From Pseudoclavibacter helvolus (lineage in GTDB: Bacteria; Actinomycetota; Actinomycetes; Actinomycetales; Microbacteriaceae), in contig NZ_JACHWJ010000004.1 in NCBI RefSeq assembly GCF_014191305.1, positions 1 through 64,000 of the forward strand: DNA of 64,000 bases, written 5' to 3'. Positions 1-9,272 of this stretch are shown piece by piece. A program made the position numbers and the translations under genes. Under the pieces are notes generated by a model. That model worked only from the letters and a program-made list of their open reading frames with translations. It did no database searches and was not told where the DNA came from. How positions within the stretch are numbered: position 1 is the first letter of the stretch; every line of letters starts with the position of its first letter.

Positions 1-1
1 T

Positions 2-1345
2 GTGCCTGGGACCTCGAGGTCCGGTTCGACGGCGGCCCGTCGGCCCGCTGCGGCGGACTCGGAGCCAGCCGCGGGCGGTGGCCTCTCGCGACGCGGGCTG
101 CTCGGGCTGCTCGGCGCGGGCGCGGCGGGCATTGCTGCTGGTGGTGCAGGCGGGTACGGCATCGCCGCCGCAACCGGTGCGGGTGCCACGTCCCATGCGG
201 GCAGCGGCACCCAGTACCCCTTCAACGGCGAGCACCAGGCCGGCATCGTCACGCCGGCGCAGGATCGCCTCCACTTCGCGACCTTCGACGTGCGCGAGGG
301 CACCACCCGCGAGGAGCTCGTCGAGCTGCTGCAGGACTGGAGCTACGCGTCGTCCCGCCTCGTGCAGGGCCTCGACGTCTCCGCCTCCGGCGCCGTCGGC
401 GGATCACCCCTAGCCCCACCTGACGACACGGGCGAGGCCATGGGCCTGCCGCCGTCGGCGCTCACCATCACGTTTGGCTTCGGGCCGACGCTCTTCGTCG
501 ACGGTGACGGCGTCGACCGCTTTCGGCTCGCGAGCAAACAGCCGGCGAAGCTCACGCAGCTCCCTCGGTTCTCTGGTGACGCGCTCGAGAGCGAGCTCTC
601 CGGCGGCGACCTCTGCATTCAGGCATGTGCCGACGACCCGCAGGTCGCGGTGCACGCCATTCGCAACCTCACGCGCATCGGCTTCGGCCGCGTGATCCTC
701 CGTTGGTCGCAGTTGGGCTTCGGCCGCACCTCGTCGACGTCGACGAGCCAGGCCACACCGCGCAACCTCTTCGGCTTCAAGGACGGCACTGCCAACGTCA
801 AGGCCGAGGAGACGAGCGCGACCGCCGAGCACGTGTGGGTCGCGCTCGGCGACGGGGCCGACTGGCTGGCCGGGGGTTCCTTCCTGGTGGCGCGGCGCAT
901 CCGCATGATGATCGAGTCGTGGGACCGGGTGAGGCTCGAGGAGCAGGAGCAGATCATCGGCCGCGACAAGCGGGCCGGGGCTCCACTCAGTGGGGGCGAG
1001 GAGTTCACTGAGCCCGACTTCGTCGTCGAGAGCAACACCACGTTCGGGCAACCAGCAATCGACGCGAACTCGCACGTCGCCCTCTCTCACCCCACGAAGA
1101 ACGCTGGAGCTCGGCTGCTGCGCCGCGGCTACAACTTCGTCGACGGCAACGACGAGCTCGGTCGACTCAACGCCGGACTCTTCTTCCTGTCGTACCAGCG
1201 GGACCCGGAGCAGTTCATCCGCGTGCAGCAGTCGCTCAGCACCGACCTGCTCAACGAGTACATCAAGCACACGGGCAGCGGAATCTGGGCGATCCCTCCC
1301 GGCGCCCGCGAAGGCGGCTTCGTGGGGGAGACTCTGTTCGCCTGA
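2..1345 (+). CDS. efeB: DyP-type heme peroxidase, Tat-exported (EfeB-like)
   Basis: Deferrochelatase/dye-decolorizing peroxidase, exported folded by the Tat system; EfeB family members oxidise or strip heme as part of the EfeUOB iron system. The N-terminus carries a Tat signal: a twin arginine near residues 30-31 (SRRGLLGLLG) followed by an Ala/Gly-rich hydrophobic stretch. The family motif GFKDG is at residues 258-262, with the catalytic Asp at 261, and the proximal heme His is likely His363 in SHPTKN. The 447 codons fit the usual 400-450. The GTG start lies at base 2 of the window, so the true start could be just upstream and cannot be decided here. Any efeU or efeO partner would lie outside the window. 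Confidence 0.93.
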   Translation: MPGTSRSGSTAARRPAAADSEPAAGGGLSRRGLLGLLGAGAAGIAAGGAGGYGIAAATGAGATSHAGSGTQYPFNGEHQAGIVTPAQDRLHFATFDVREGTTREELVELLQDWSYASSRLVQGLDVSASGAVGGSPLAPPDDTGEAMGLPPSALTITFGFGPTLFVDGDGVDRFRLASKQPAKLTQLPRFSGDALESELSGGDLCIQACADDPQVAVHAIRNLTRIGFGRVILRWSQLGFGRTSSTSTSQATPRNLFGFKDGTANVKAEETSATAEHVWVALGDGADWLAGGSFLVARRIRMMIESWDRVRLEEQEQIIGRDKRAGAPLSGGEEFTEPDFVVESNTTFGQPAIDANSHVALSHPTKNAGARLLRRGYNFVDGNDELGRLNAGLFFLSYQRDPEQFIRVQQSLSTDLLNEYIKHTGSGIWAIPPGAREGGFVGETLFA

Positions 1346-1366
1346 ACAGCGCATAGCCGCCGCCCA

Positions 1367-1389
1367 GGCTTCTCATAGGCTCTTCATAG
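1367..1389 (+). promoter_or_regulatory. direct repeat before response regulator (possible autoregulatory box)
   Basis: Two near-identical 12-mers, GGCTTCTCATAG (1367-1378) and GGCTCTTCATAG (1378-1389), are repeated with an 11-bp period, about one helical turn. This spacing is typical of OmpR/PhoP-type regulator binding sites. The repeats end 21 bp before the preferred start of the response regulator, so autoregulation is a reasonable inference. No footprint evidence is available. Confidence 0.5.
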
Positions 1390-1410
1390 ATGAACGAGGA
1401 GACTAGAGGC

Positions 1411-2160
1411 ATGCCTGCAACCGATCAGTCGAGCTCACGGCTCGGCCCGATGCTCAAGGCGGCCGACGGGTCCGCCATCCGAGTGCTTGTCGTCGACGAC
1501 GAGCCCTCGCTCACCGACCTCCTCAGAATGGCTTTGCGCTACGAGGGGTGGGAGGTTCGCACGGCAGCGGACGGTGCATCCGCTGTGAAGGTCGCGCGCG
1601 AGTTCAAGCCGCACGCCGCCGTGCTCGACATCATGCTGCCCGACACCGACGGGCTTACTCTGCTGCACCGCATCCGCGCCGACGACGAGACGCTTCCCGT
1701 GCTGTTCCTCACCGCGAAGGATGCACTCGCCGACCGCCTCGCCGGGCTCACGGCGGGTGGGGACGACTACGTCACGAAGCCCTTCAGCCTCGAAGAGGTC
1801 ATCGCGCGCGTGCGCGGCCTCGTTCGGCGCTCCATGCTGACGCAGGGTGGGGCGAACGACCCGGTCCTGCGCGTCGGCGACCTCAGCCTCGACGAGGAGA
1901 GCTACGAAGTTCGCCGGGGTGAGGACCTCATCGAGCTCACCGCCACCGAGTTCGAGCTGCTGCGCTTTCTCATGCGCAACCCGCGACGCGTGCTGTCGAA
2001 AGCGCAGATCCTCGACCACGTGTGGAGCTATGACTTCGGCGGACGCGAGACCGTCGTTGAGCTCTACATCTCCTACCTGCGCAAGAAGGTGGATGCTGGC
2101 CGCGAGCCCATGATCAGCACCGTGCGCGGTGTGGGGTACATGCTCAAGGCCGCGGAATGA
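1411..2160 (+). CDS. OmpR/PhoP-family response regulator
   Basis: DNA-binding response regulator, 249 aa. The N-terminal receiver domain begins VLVVDDEPSLTDLL and carries the acceptor Asp at about residue 73 (VLDIMLPDTDG), with the conserved Lys in YVTKPFS. The C-terminal winged helix ends in VRGVGYMLK. I chose the ATG at 1411 because GAGGAG lies 9 bp upstream; an in-frame ATG at 1390 has no ribosome site and overlaps the direct repeat. Its stop overlaps the start of the histidine kinase (ATGA), so the two are co-translated as a two-component system. The signal is unknown. Confidence 0.95.
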   Translation: MPATDQSSSRLGPMLKAADGSAIRVLVVDDEPSLTDLLRMALRYEGWEVRTAADGASAVKVAREFKPHAAVLDIMLPDTDGLTLLHRIRADDETLPVLFLTAKDALADRLAGLTAGGDDYVTKPFSLEEVIARVRGLVRRSMLTQGGANDPVLRVGDLSLDEESYEVRRGEDLIELTATEFELLRFLMRNPRRVLSKAQILDHVWSYDFGGRETVVELYISYLRKKVDAGREPMISTVRGVGYMLKAAE

Positions 2161-3731
2161 GCTCTGCAGGGGGAGCGCCTGAGGCGACCCCCTCAGCGCC
2201 CGTTACAACCTCGGCGTCCTCGCGCGCCTCGACCTCTTCGCGCGCGCCGCTGACGCTCCGGCGTCGCCTCGTGCTGGGGCTCGTCGCGACCCTCGTCATC
2301 GTGACCGCCACCATCGGCGCCGTGAGCGTGACGCTGCTGCACAACGTGCTCGTCGACCGGCTCGATCAGCAGCTGTCGTCGGCGAGCGACCGCGGGCGGG
2401 AGGGGGCTGGAGGGCCTGGCGGCTCCGGCGGGCCGCTCTCGATCACCCCCAACGCGACGTTCGTGCTGAAGCTGCCAGGGCAGGCGGAAGGGACCGTCGG
2501 TGCCGTCATCGACAGCGGCACAGTCATCTCGGCCGGCGCACTGAACAGCCTCGGCGAAGTCGTCTTGATCTCGGAGAGCATCGCGGAGTCGCTCGCGACC
2601 GTGCCGCAGGACGGCCAGGCGCACACGGTGACCGTCGACGGCATCGGGGAGGTTCGCGCGCAGGCAAGTGAAGGGCCAGCCGGCTACGGCGTCGTCATCG
2701 CGTTGCCGTTGGGCGACGTCAACGCGACCACGACCACGTTGAGTCTCATGATCGCGCTCATCGGGCTGCTCGGCATCGCGCTTGCCGCGCTCTTCACGTC
2801 CAGGTGGATTCGCGCATCCATGGCCCCGCTCGAACGAGTTGAGCACCTCGCGACGAGCATCTCGAAGCTGCCGCTCACGTCGGGCGACGCGGCCCTCGAC
2901 GTGCGAGTCGAGCCCAGGGACGCCGACCCCCGGACCGAGGTCGGTCGAATGGGGCAGGCCTTCAACACGATGCTCGGGCACATCTCGCGCGCGTTCACCG
3001 CGCGGGAGGCGAGCGAGGCGAAGATGCGCCAGTTCGTCGCGGATGCGAGCCACGAGCTGCGCACGCCGCTCGCTTCCATCCGCGGTTATTCGGAGCTGAC
3101 CCGCCGCAGCCGCGCCGACCTGCCAGAGGACACGGCACGGGCGCTGGAGCGCATCGACTCGGAATCGGTGCGCATGACGGCGCTTGTCGAGGAGCTGCTG
3201 CTGCTCGCTCGACTCGATGAAGGCGTCGAGACGGAGCACGTCCCTGTCGACCTATCGCTCATCGCGCTCGAGTCGATCGGCGACGCGCACGCCGCCTGGC
3301 CGGATCACAAGTGGAACCTCGACATCCCAGGGGTCGCCATCGAGGTGGCAGGCAACGAGGCGCAGCTGCGTCGAGTCGTGTCGAACCTGCTGGCCAACGC
3401 CAACGCACACACCCCGGCCGGTACCAACGTCTCGCTGACGCTCGGCGTCGACGGCGGGCAGGCGGCGCTGAGCGTTGTTGACGACGGCCCAGGCATCGAC
3501 CCCGGCGTGCTCGAGCACCTCTTCGAGCGCTTCGTGCGTGGCGACGTCTCGCGTACGCGCGGCGAGACGGAGGCCAGTGCCATCCCGGTCACGCGGGGCA
3601 CGGGCCTCGGCCTCTCGATCGTCAAGAGCGTCGTGGATGCGCACGGCGGCACGATCGCCGTCGACAGCAAGCCAGGCGAAACACGCTTCACAGTGCGGCT
3701 ACCTCTGGCTGGTCCGCCCCTGAAGGCGTAG
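2157..3731 (+). CDS. sensor histidine kinase (HAMP, HisKA, HATPase)
   Basis: Membrane sensor kinase, 524 aa, partner of the preceding regulator. A Ser/Ala-rich N-terminus leads into transmembrane segment 1 (about 36-58), an extracytoplasmic region of about 120 residues, transmembrane segment 2 (about 180-203), a HAMP linker, the HisKA box ASHELRTPLASI with the phospho-His at about 299, and the ATPase motifs NLLANANAHTP, DDGPGIDPG and GTGLGLSIVKSVV. It starts at the ATGA overlap with the regulator. The extracellular part contains a Gly/Pro-rich run and no recognisable ligand domain, so the stimulus cannot be named. Confidence 0.95.
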   Translation: MSSAGGAPEATPSAPVTTSASSRASTSSRAPLTLRRRLVLGLVATLVIVTATIGAVSVTLLHNVLVDRLDQQLSSASDRGREGAGGPGGSGGPLSITPNATFVLKLPGQAEGTVGAVIDSGTVISAGALNSLGEVVLISESIAESLATVPQDGQAHTVTVDGIGEVRAQASEGPAGYGVVIALPLGDVNATTTTLSLMIALIGLLGIALAALFTSRWIRASMAPLERVEHLATSISKLPLTSGDAALDVRVEPRDADPRTEVGRMGQAFNTMLGHISRAFTAREASEAKMRQFVADASHELRTPLASIRGYSELTRRSRADLPEDTARALERIDSESVRMTALVEELLLLARLDEGVETEHVPVDLSLIALESIGDAHAAWPDHKWNLDIPGVAIEVAGNEAQLRRVVSNLLANANAHTPAGTNVSLTLGVDGGQAALSVVDDGPGIDPGVLEHLFERFVRGDVSRTRGETEASAIPVTRGTGLGLSIVKSVVDAHGGTIAVDSKPGETRFTVRLPLAGPPLKA

Positions 3732-3752
3732 CTCAAGCCACCGCCGTTATCG

Positions 3753-3814
3753 ATCGCTGCCAGTCAAGTTGCCCTTTCCGCGGCGCGCTGAAGGGCGAAT
3801 CGACTGGCAGCGAT
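3753..3814. repeat. intergenic palindrome, family ATCGCTGCCAGTCA
   Basis: Inverted repeat with perfect 13-bp arms ATCGCTGCCAGTC (3753-3765) and GACTGGCAGCGAT (3802-3814) around a GC-rich centre. It lies between the convergent ends of the histidine kinase and folA genes. The same arm word recurs three times at 22.5 kb, so this is a dispersed repeat rather than only a local terminator. There is no T-run on either side. Confidence 0.8.
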
Positions 3815-3887
3815 CTGCTTCCGTGCGCGGGTCGGCGCGGCGCCTCACCTCGCGGCGTCGACCGTGTGGCGGCTCGAGTCGAGGCGG

Positions 3888-4544
3888 TCAGGCGGAGCGG
3901 GTGAGGCTCAGGAAGCGGTAGCGGATGCCCGTGCGGGACTCGAGCCAGCCTTCTGACGGCTCGCGAGCATCCACCCGCCACTCGTCGCCAGACCAGTCGG
4001 GGGCGTAGGCGTCGCCAGCGACCTCGAGGTCGATCTCGGTCACTTCGAGGCGGTCGGCGCTAGCGATGGCCTCGCGGTAGAGCTCGCCGCCGCCCATGAT
4101 CCAGGCTTCGGTGGGAGCGCCCACGGTGCTGCCGTCAAGGGCAGAGCCAGCTCCGTCGGAGTCGGAGCCGGAGCCGGAGCCGGAGCCGCTGAAGCTCCCG
4201 GCCAGGGCGATCGCATCCTCGAGCGACCCTGCACGCTCGGCGCCCGCGGCAACCCACTCGTCCTGCCGGGTCACGACGATGTTGCGCCGCCCGGGCAGCG
4301 GCCGGAATCGTTCGGGAAGCGAGTCCCAGGTCTTGCGCCCCATGATGACGGGGTGCTTCACCGTAACGGCTTTGAAGTGCGCCAGGTCCTCAGGCACATG
4401 CCACGGGATGCCGCCCTCGGCGCCGATCACACGGCCATTCGCCTGCGCCCAGACCAGCCCGACCGTCAGGCCGTCGCCGGCGACGCCCTCTGTCTCCGCA
4501 CGGACAACATCCGCCGCCCAGGTCGCGCCTGCCGCGTCGCTCAT
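3888..4544 (-). CDS. folA: dihydrofolate reductase with low-complexity insert
   Basis: Reduces dihydrofolate to tetrahydrofolate with NADPH. The core starts near residue 26 ([16 protein letters not shown]) and shows [36 protein letters not shown] and [11 protein letters not shown]. At 218 aa it is longer than the usual 160-170. The excess is a 25-residue N-terminal extension and an insert at about residues 117-145 containing a Ser-Gly dipeptide run, coded by a short GAGCCG-type repeat. The start ATG overlaps the thyA stop (ATGA), so it is coupled to thyA, whose reaction produces the dihydrofolate it uses. Confidence 0.93.
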   Translation of the reverse strand: MSDAAGATWAADVVRAETEGVAGDGLTVGLVWAQANGRVIGAEGGIPWHVPEDLAHFKAVTVKHPVIMGRKTWDSLPERFRPLPGRRNIVVTRQDEWVAAGAERAGSLEDAIALAGSFSGSGSGSGSDSDGAGSALDGSTVGAPTEAWIMGGGELYREAIASADRLEVTEIDLEVAGDAYAPDWSGDEWRVDAREPSEGWLESRTGIRYRFLSLTRSA

Positions 4545-5350
4545 ACGGCGATCGCCGCGCGGATCGTGGGGTGGTGCTGGTAGTTCGCGACCTCGAAGTC
4601 CTCGAACTCGTAGTCGAAGATCGTGTCAGGCGTGCGGTGGATGCGCAGCTGCGGGTACGGGTACGGGTCACGCGTGAGCTGCTCCCGCACCTGCTCCTCG
4701 TGGTTGTCGTAAATGTGGACGTCGCCGCCCGTCCACACGAACTCGCCGGGCTCGAGGCCCGTCTGCTGCGCAACCATGAGCGTCAGCATGGCGTAGGAGG
4801 CGATGTTGAACGGAACGCCGAGGAAGAGGTCGGCGCTGCGCTGGTAGAGCTGGCATGAGAGCTTGCCGTCGGCGACGTAGAACTGGAACAGCGCGTGGCA
4901 CGGGGGCAGTGCCATGGTCGAGATCTCGGCGGGGTTCCAGGCGGTGACGATGTGTCGGCGCGAGTCGGGGTTGGCGCGGATCTGCGCGACGACCTGCTCG
5001 ATCTGGTCGATGTGCCCGCCCTCGGGGGTGGGCCAGGAGCGCCACTGCACGCCGTAGACGGGGCCGAGGTCGCCGTTCTCGTCGGCCCACTCGTCCCAGA
5101 TCTTCACTCCGCGCTCTTGCAGCCAACCGACGTTCGAGTCGCCGCGCAGGAACCACAGCAGCTCGTAGGCGATCGACTTGAAGTGCACGCGCTTCGTCGT
5201 GATGAGCGGGAAGCTCTCCGACAGGTCGAACCGCAGCTGGCGGCCGAACACGCTGCGCGTCCCCGTGCCGGTGCGGTCGGACTTGTGCGCGCCGTTCTCG
5301 AGGACGTCGCGCAGCAGGTCTTCGTACGGGGTCAGGATCTCCGAAGTCAC
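4541..5350 (-). CDS. thyA: thymidylate synthase
   Basis: Makes dTMP from dUMP using methylene-tetrahydrofolate. At 269 aa it is the normal length. The active-site Cys is at 151 in [12 protein letters not shown]; other family motifs include the N-terminal [36 protein letters not shown] and the [10 protein letters not shown] region. It is first in a two-gene thyA-folA operon on the minus strand and overlaps folA by 4 bp. It is divergent from the epimerase-like gene at 5519, and the 168-bp gap between them presumably holds both promoters. Confidence 0.97.
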   Translation of the reverse strand: MTSEILTPYEDLLRDVLENGAHKSDRTGTGTRSVFGRQLRFDLSESFPLITTKRVHFKSIAYELLWFLRGDSNVGWLQERGVKIWDEWADENGDLGPVYGVQWRSWPTPEGGHIDQIEQVVAQIRANPDSRRHIVTAWNPAEISTMALPPCHALFQFYVADGKLSCQLYQRSADLFLGVPFNIASYAMLTLMVAQQTGLEPGEFVWTGGDVHIYDNHEEQVREQLTRDPYPYPQLRIHRTPDTIFDYEFEDFEVANYQHHPTIRAAIAV

Positions 5351-5518
5351 GTCCCGAGGATACGCCCCGGCGGGTCTCTGGTGACCCGTTGTGCACAGGT
5401 CAAGTCGCCAGGTGACATTCTCGGCTCATCCACCGTGAGCCGGCGCCGATGGGCACCCTCGACCTCGGATGGGCGACCGGTTCGGGAGACTCGAGGGAGG
5501 GGCACCTACGCTCGTGGG

Positions 5519-6373
5519 ATGAGCGTTCCCGCCACGAACCAGTCCGCGCCCGCCCGCCTCCTCATCGCTGGCTTCGGCAAACTCGGGGCGCGTCTGGCCG
5601 AGCGTTATTCGGCCAGGGGCACGCAGGTGTTCGGTGTGCGCCGCGGCGAAGTCGACGGCGGGCCAGGCGTGAAACTCCTTCGCGCCAACCTCGCCGACCC
5701 CGAACTGCCGCCCCTCGCCCTGCCCGGCGTCGACGCGCTGGTGGTCACCCTCCCGCCGCCCGTCATCGACGGGGAAATCGCCCCCGCCGGGTATTTGCGC
5801 TCGCTCGAGAACCTCGCGGCTGGTCTGCCGAGCATTCCTGGGCGGGTCGTGTTTGTATCGTCCACTCGCGTATTCGAAGGGCGCGGCGACGGCACCGAGA
5901 TCAGCGAAGCGGACGCGCCCGCACCGACCTCCGTGAGGGCCCGTTCGCTCGTGAATGGCGAACGGAGCGCGGTTGACTTGTTTGGCGCATCCATCATTCG
6001 GCCCTCGGGGATTTACGGGCCGGGCCGGGACAGCCTCATCCGGCGGGTCCTAGCGGGGGACCCGATCCAGTACGCGCGCCGCACGAACCGGGTGCACGAG
6101 AGCGACCTCGTGCGCGCGATCGAGGCGATGCTCGACCGCGCCGACGCCCCCACGCTCCTGCACGCGACCGACGCCGGACCCGCGCCCCTCGGCGACGTGG
6201 CCACCTTCGTGGCCGAGCAGCTTGGGGCCCCCGCGCCCCCGCGCATCCACCCCGAAGAGCCGAGCGGCACTCTCCTGAGCGGCAAGCGGATGCACGCCCT
6301 CCTCTGCTCGCTTGACTACCCGAGCTACCGGGACGGGTACGCGGAAATCATCCGCGCGCGTGGGCGGCACTAA
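5519..6373 (+). CDS. NAD(P)-dependent epimerase/dehydratase-like protein
   Basis: Extended-SDR-like Rossmann protein, 284 aa. The dinucleotide site is LLIAGFGKLGARLAERY near the N-terminus. Later strand motifs are VDALVVTLPPP and VVFVSSTRVFEG, and the segment RPSGIYGPGRDSLIRR is typical of sugar-epimerase relatives such as the YeeZ group. The classical YxxxK pair is not obvious, so its catalytic activity is uncertain. I chose ATG 5519 because the fold begins about 13 residues later; the purine-rich GAGGGAGG is about 18 bp upstream, too far for a normal ribosome site, so a leaderless start is possible. The frame stays open upstream to 4895 only as an antisense shadow of thyA. Confidence 0.82.
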   Translation: MSVPATNQSAPARLLIAGFGKLGARLAERYSARGTQVFGVRRGEVDGGPGVKLLRANLADPELPPLALPGVDALVVTLPPPVIDGEIAPAGYLRSLENLAAGLPSIPGRVVFVSSTRVFEGRGDGTEISEADAPAPTSVRARSLVNGERSAVDLFGASIIRPSGIYGPGRDSLIRRVLAGDPIQYARRTNRVHESDLVRAIEAMLDRADAPTLLHATDAGPAPLGDVATFVAEQLGAPAPPRIHPEEPSGTLLSGKRMHALLCSLDYPSYRDGYAEIIRARGRH

Positions 6374-6395
6374 GCGCGGCTAGCCGGTCCGCGCC

Positions 6396-9272
6396 TCAGG
6401 CGCTTGGTGCCCGCGTCGCCTCCTCAAGCAGCTCCACGACGTGCCGGTAGCTTTCACCGGTGGCTCGGCTCATGCCCATCTCGCAGGTGCGGTTGCAGGA
6501 GGCGTGCGCATCGGCGCCGAGGCTTGCCACTTCGGCTGCCTCCGCCACTGTGGCCGAGGCGGTCAGCTCCGGGTGGAGCATGCCGCGGTCGCCGGCGAAC
6601 CCGCAGCAGCCCCACGAGTCGGGCACGGTGACGGTGCTGGCGACGGCGGCGCCAACCGCATTCAGCGCAGGGTTGAGACCCATCTGCGTTGAGGAGCAGG
6701 TTGGATGCAGCACCAACGACTCGACGACCGGCTCGACGGTACCGAGCTTCGGCAGCACAACCCTCGCGACAAACGAGACGAGATCTTCAACCGAGGCACT
6801 GAGCCCGGCCCCCTCGACGATGTGCGCGAAACCCTCGGTGCAGCTGGACGCGTCGCTGATGATCGGCAGGGCGCCGTCGTTGCTCGCGACGCGGATCGCC
6901 TCGGCAACCCGCGTCGACATCGTCTTGTGGCCGCCCGTGTACCCCTTCGACGACCAGGGGGTTCCGCAGCAGAGCGACTCGATGCCCTGCGGGACCAAAA
7001 CGCGCACCCCGGCGCGCTCGAGGAGACGCTCGAACGCGCTCGCGACGCCGATTCCGGTGCCCTCCGCCCCGAACATGCTGTTGACGCAGGCCGGTAGGTA
7101 CACGGCGACGGGGTCGCCGTTGCCGGCCCCGATCGTCCCGGCGAGTGGTCGCCTGGCGCTCCCGCCTGCGGGCAGGTCGTCGGCGTACTGCGGCAGCATG
7201 TCGGCGCCCACGAGGGCGCGACCCACGTTCGTGGTGCCGGTCACGAGTGGCGCTGGCAGTGCATCCGCGACGGTCAGCGCCATCGAACCGGCACGCGTTA
7301 CCGGCCCCCAGGCCTTCGCCGCGAGCTGCCAGCCAGCCGCCAGAACCGGGTTCTGGCGCTCGCGGCGCAGGCGCTTCACGAGCTGACCGGTGTCGATGAG
7401 CACCGGGCAGGCCGTCACGCACATGCTGTCGACGGCGCAGGTGTCGATGCCGGAGTAGTCGTAGTCGCGCTCGAGCTCGGCGAGCAGCTCGCGGCTGCCG
7501 TCAGCCTCAGCGCGCGCCATGGCGCGACGCGTGACGATGCGCTGCCTCGGCGTGAGCGTCAGGTTCTTGCTTGGGCACACCGGCTCGCAGTACCCACACT
7601 CGACGCAGCGGTCGGCCTCAACCTCGATGGTCTCGGCGTGCTTGAGGTCTTTGAGGTGGGCGTTCGGGTCGTCGTTGATGATGACCCCCGGGTTCAGCAT
7701 GCCAGTCGGGTCGCACAGCCGCTTCAGCTGCACCATGACGTCGTAAATCTCGTCACCGTACTGGCGGCGAACATAGGGTGCCATGACGCGCCCGGTGCCG
7801 TGCTCGGCCTTGAGGTTGCCGTGCGCGCCAAGCACAAGCTCGACCATGTCTTCCGTGAAGTCGACGTAGCGCCCAAGCGCCTCGTCGCCTTCGAAGCGGT
7901 CAGTGAGCATGAAGTGGATGTTGCCGTCCTTCGCGTGCCCGAAGATGACGCTGTCGCGGTAGTTGTATTTCGCGAAGAGGTCCTGCAGGGCGTCGCAGGT
8001 TGGTGCCAGCGACGGCACCGGCACAACGATGTCCTCGAGCAGCGCCGTCGTGCCCGTCGGGCGGGCCCCGGCGACCGAGGCGTAGAGCCCCTTGCGGAGC
8101 TTCCACGCGGTGGCCCGCTCCACCGGGTTTGTTGAGAGGCGCACCGGGGAGCGGAGGTCGAAACCGCCGAGCGCACCCTGGCCGCCTGCGGCAAGCTCGT
8201 CCAGCTCAGCGCGGCTGTCGGCGTGGTACTCGATCAGCAGGGCGGCCTCGCCCGCCACCTCGAAGCCACGGATCTCGGCCGGTGCGTCGTCGAAACTCTG
8301 CCCGACGCGGATGCTCGTGGCATCCATCAGCTCGAGGGTTGCGGCCCTCGTCGCCACGAGTTCCGGGAGCGCCCTGGTCGCCTCGTCGAGAGACGAGAAG
8401 ATCGCGAGCCCCGTCGTGATCTCGCGGCGGATGGGTACGCAGCGGTACGTTGCCTCGGCCACAAACGCGAGTGTGCCCTCGCTGCCGATGATGAGGTGCG
8501 CAAGCAGTTGCACGGGCGACTCGAAGTCAAGGAAGGCGTTGACCGCGTACCCCATCGTGTTTTTCATCGCGAACTGCCTCGCGATGATCGACACGGAGGT
8601 CGGGTTGTCGAGCACACGCCGCCGCAACCGCAGGAGCCCGTCAACGAGCGCGGGTTCCTGGGCCCGGAGTTGTGCATCCGCGTCCGCCGCCGCCGTGTTG
8701 ATGGTGGTGCCGCTCGGAAGAACGATGATCATCGATTCAAGCGTCTGGTAGGTGTTCTCGGTGATGCCGCAAGCCATGCCGCTCGAGTTGTTTGCCACGA
8801 CGCCCCCGATTGTGCACGCCGCCTCGCTGGCCGGGTCTGGCCCAAGTCGGTAGCCGTGCCGCAGGAGCCGACCGTTCACCTGACGGACGGTTGCCCCCGG
8901 TTGCACCCGCACGCGGGCGCCGCCGTCGAGGACTTCGATGCGCTTAAACCGCTGGCGCACGTCAACCAAGAGGTCGTCACCCGATGCCTGCCCGGAGAGG
9001 CTTGTCCCACCCGATCGGAACGTGACGCGCGTCTGGGTGGCGCTCGCCGCGCGCAGAATCGCAGCAACCTCAGCGGTGTCGGCCGCGATGACGACCGCCT
9101 GCGGGGTGAGGAGGAAGTGCGAGGCGTCGCTCGCGTTTGCAACCCGGTCGATCGCGCGCCGCTTGATGCGCTCGCCGTCGCCCACGGCGGCAGCAACCAG
9201 CGAGTGGATGCTCCCATCGCCGGCCTGGACGGGCGTCGACTCGCTTGGGGTCAGGGTCTGGGTCACGGCCAT
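6396..9272 (-). CDS. D-lactate dehydrogenase, FAD-oxidase/iron-sulfur fusion
   Basis: Membrane-associated oxidation of D-lactate or a similar 2-hydroxyacid, passing electrons through iron-sulfur clusters. The 958-aa protein is a fusion: FAD-binding PCMH domain (about 50-285, with TFRSGGTSLSGQ and GGVVANNSSGM), FAD-oxidase C-terminal domain, two ferredoxin-type motifs (CVECGYCEPVCP near 555 and CAVDSMCVTACP near 610) and CCG-type cysteine domains (LPACVNSMFG near 722, GCCGFAG near 882). ATG 9272 overlaps the last 10 bp of the lactate permease gene and begins MAVTQTLTP. The frame is open further upstream only inside the permease. Operon position next to a lactate permease supports lactate as substrate; glycolate-type acids are an alternative. 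Confidence 0.92.
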   Translation of the reverse strand: MAVTQTLTPSESTPVQAGDGSIHSLVAAAVGDGERIKRRAIDRVANASDASHFLLTPQAVVIAADTAEVAAILRAASATQTRVTFRSGGTSLSGQASGDDLLVDVRQRFKRIEVLDGGARVRVQPGATVRQVNGRLLRHGYRLGPDPASEAACTIGGVVANNSSGMACGITENTYQTLESMIIVLPSGTTINTAAADADAQLRAQEPALVDGLLRLRRRVLDNPTSVSIIARQFAMKNTMGYAVNAFLDFESPVQLLAHLIIGSEGTLAFVAEATYRCVPIRREITTGLAIFSSLDEATRALPELVATRAATLELMDATSIRVGQSFDDAPAEIRGFEVAGEAALLIEYHADSRAELDELAAGGQGALGGFDLRSPVRLSTNPVERATAWKLRKGLYASVAGARPTGTTALLEDIVVPVPSLAPTCDALQDLFAKYNYRDSVIFGHAKDGNIHFMLTDRFEGDEALGRYVDFTEDMVELVLGAHGNLKAEHGTGRVMAPYVRRQYGDEIYDVMVQLKRLCDPTGMLNPGVIINDDPNAHLKDLKHAETIEVEADRCVECGYCEPVCPSKNLTLTPRQRIVTRRAMARAEADGSRELLAELERDYDYSGIDTCAVDSMCVTACPVLIDTGQLVKRLRRERQNPVLAAGWQLAAKAWGPVTRAGSMALTVADALPAPLVTGTTNVGRALVGADMLPQYADDLPAGGSARRPLAGTIGAGNGDPVAVYLPACVNSMFGAEGTGIGVASAFERLLERAGVRVLVPQGIESLCCGTPWSSKGYTGGHKTMSTRVAEAIRVASNDGALPIISDASSCTEGFAHIVEGAGLSASVEDLVSFVARVVLPKLGTVEPVVESLVLHPTCSSTQMGLNPALNAVGAAVASTVTVPDSWGCCGFAGDRGMLHPELTASATVAEAAEVASLGADAHASCNRTCEMGMSRATGESYRHVVELLEEATRAPSA

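Noticed and set aside
4895-5518. N-terminal extension of the epimerase-like frame
   Set aside because: It lies antisense to thyA and has no similarity to the Rossmann fold, which begins after ATG 5519.
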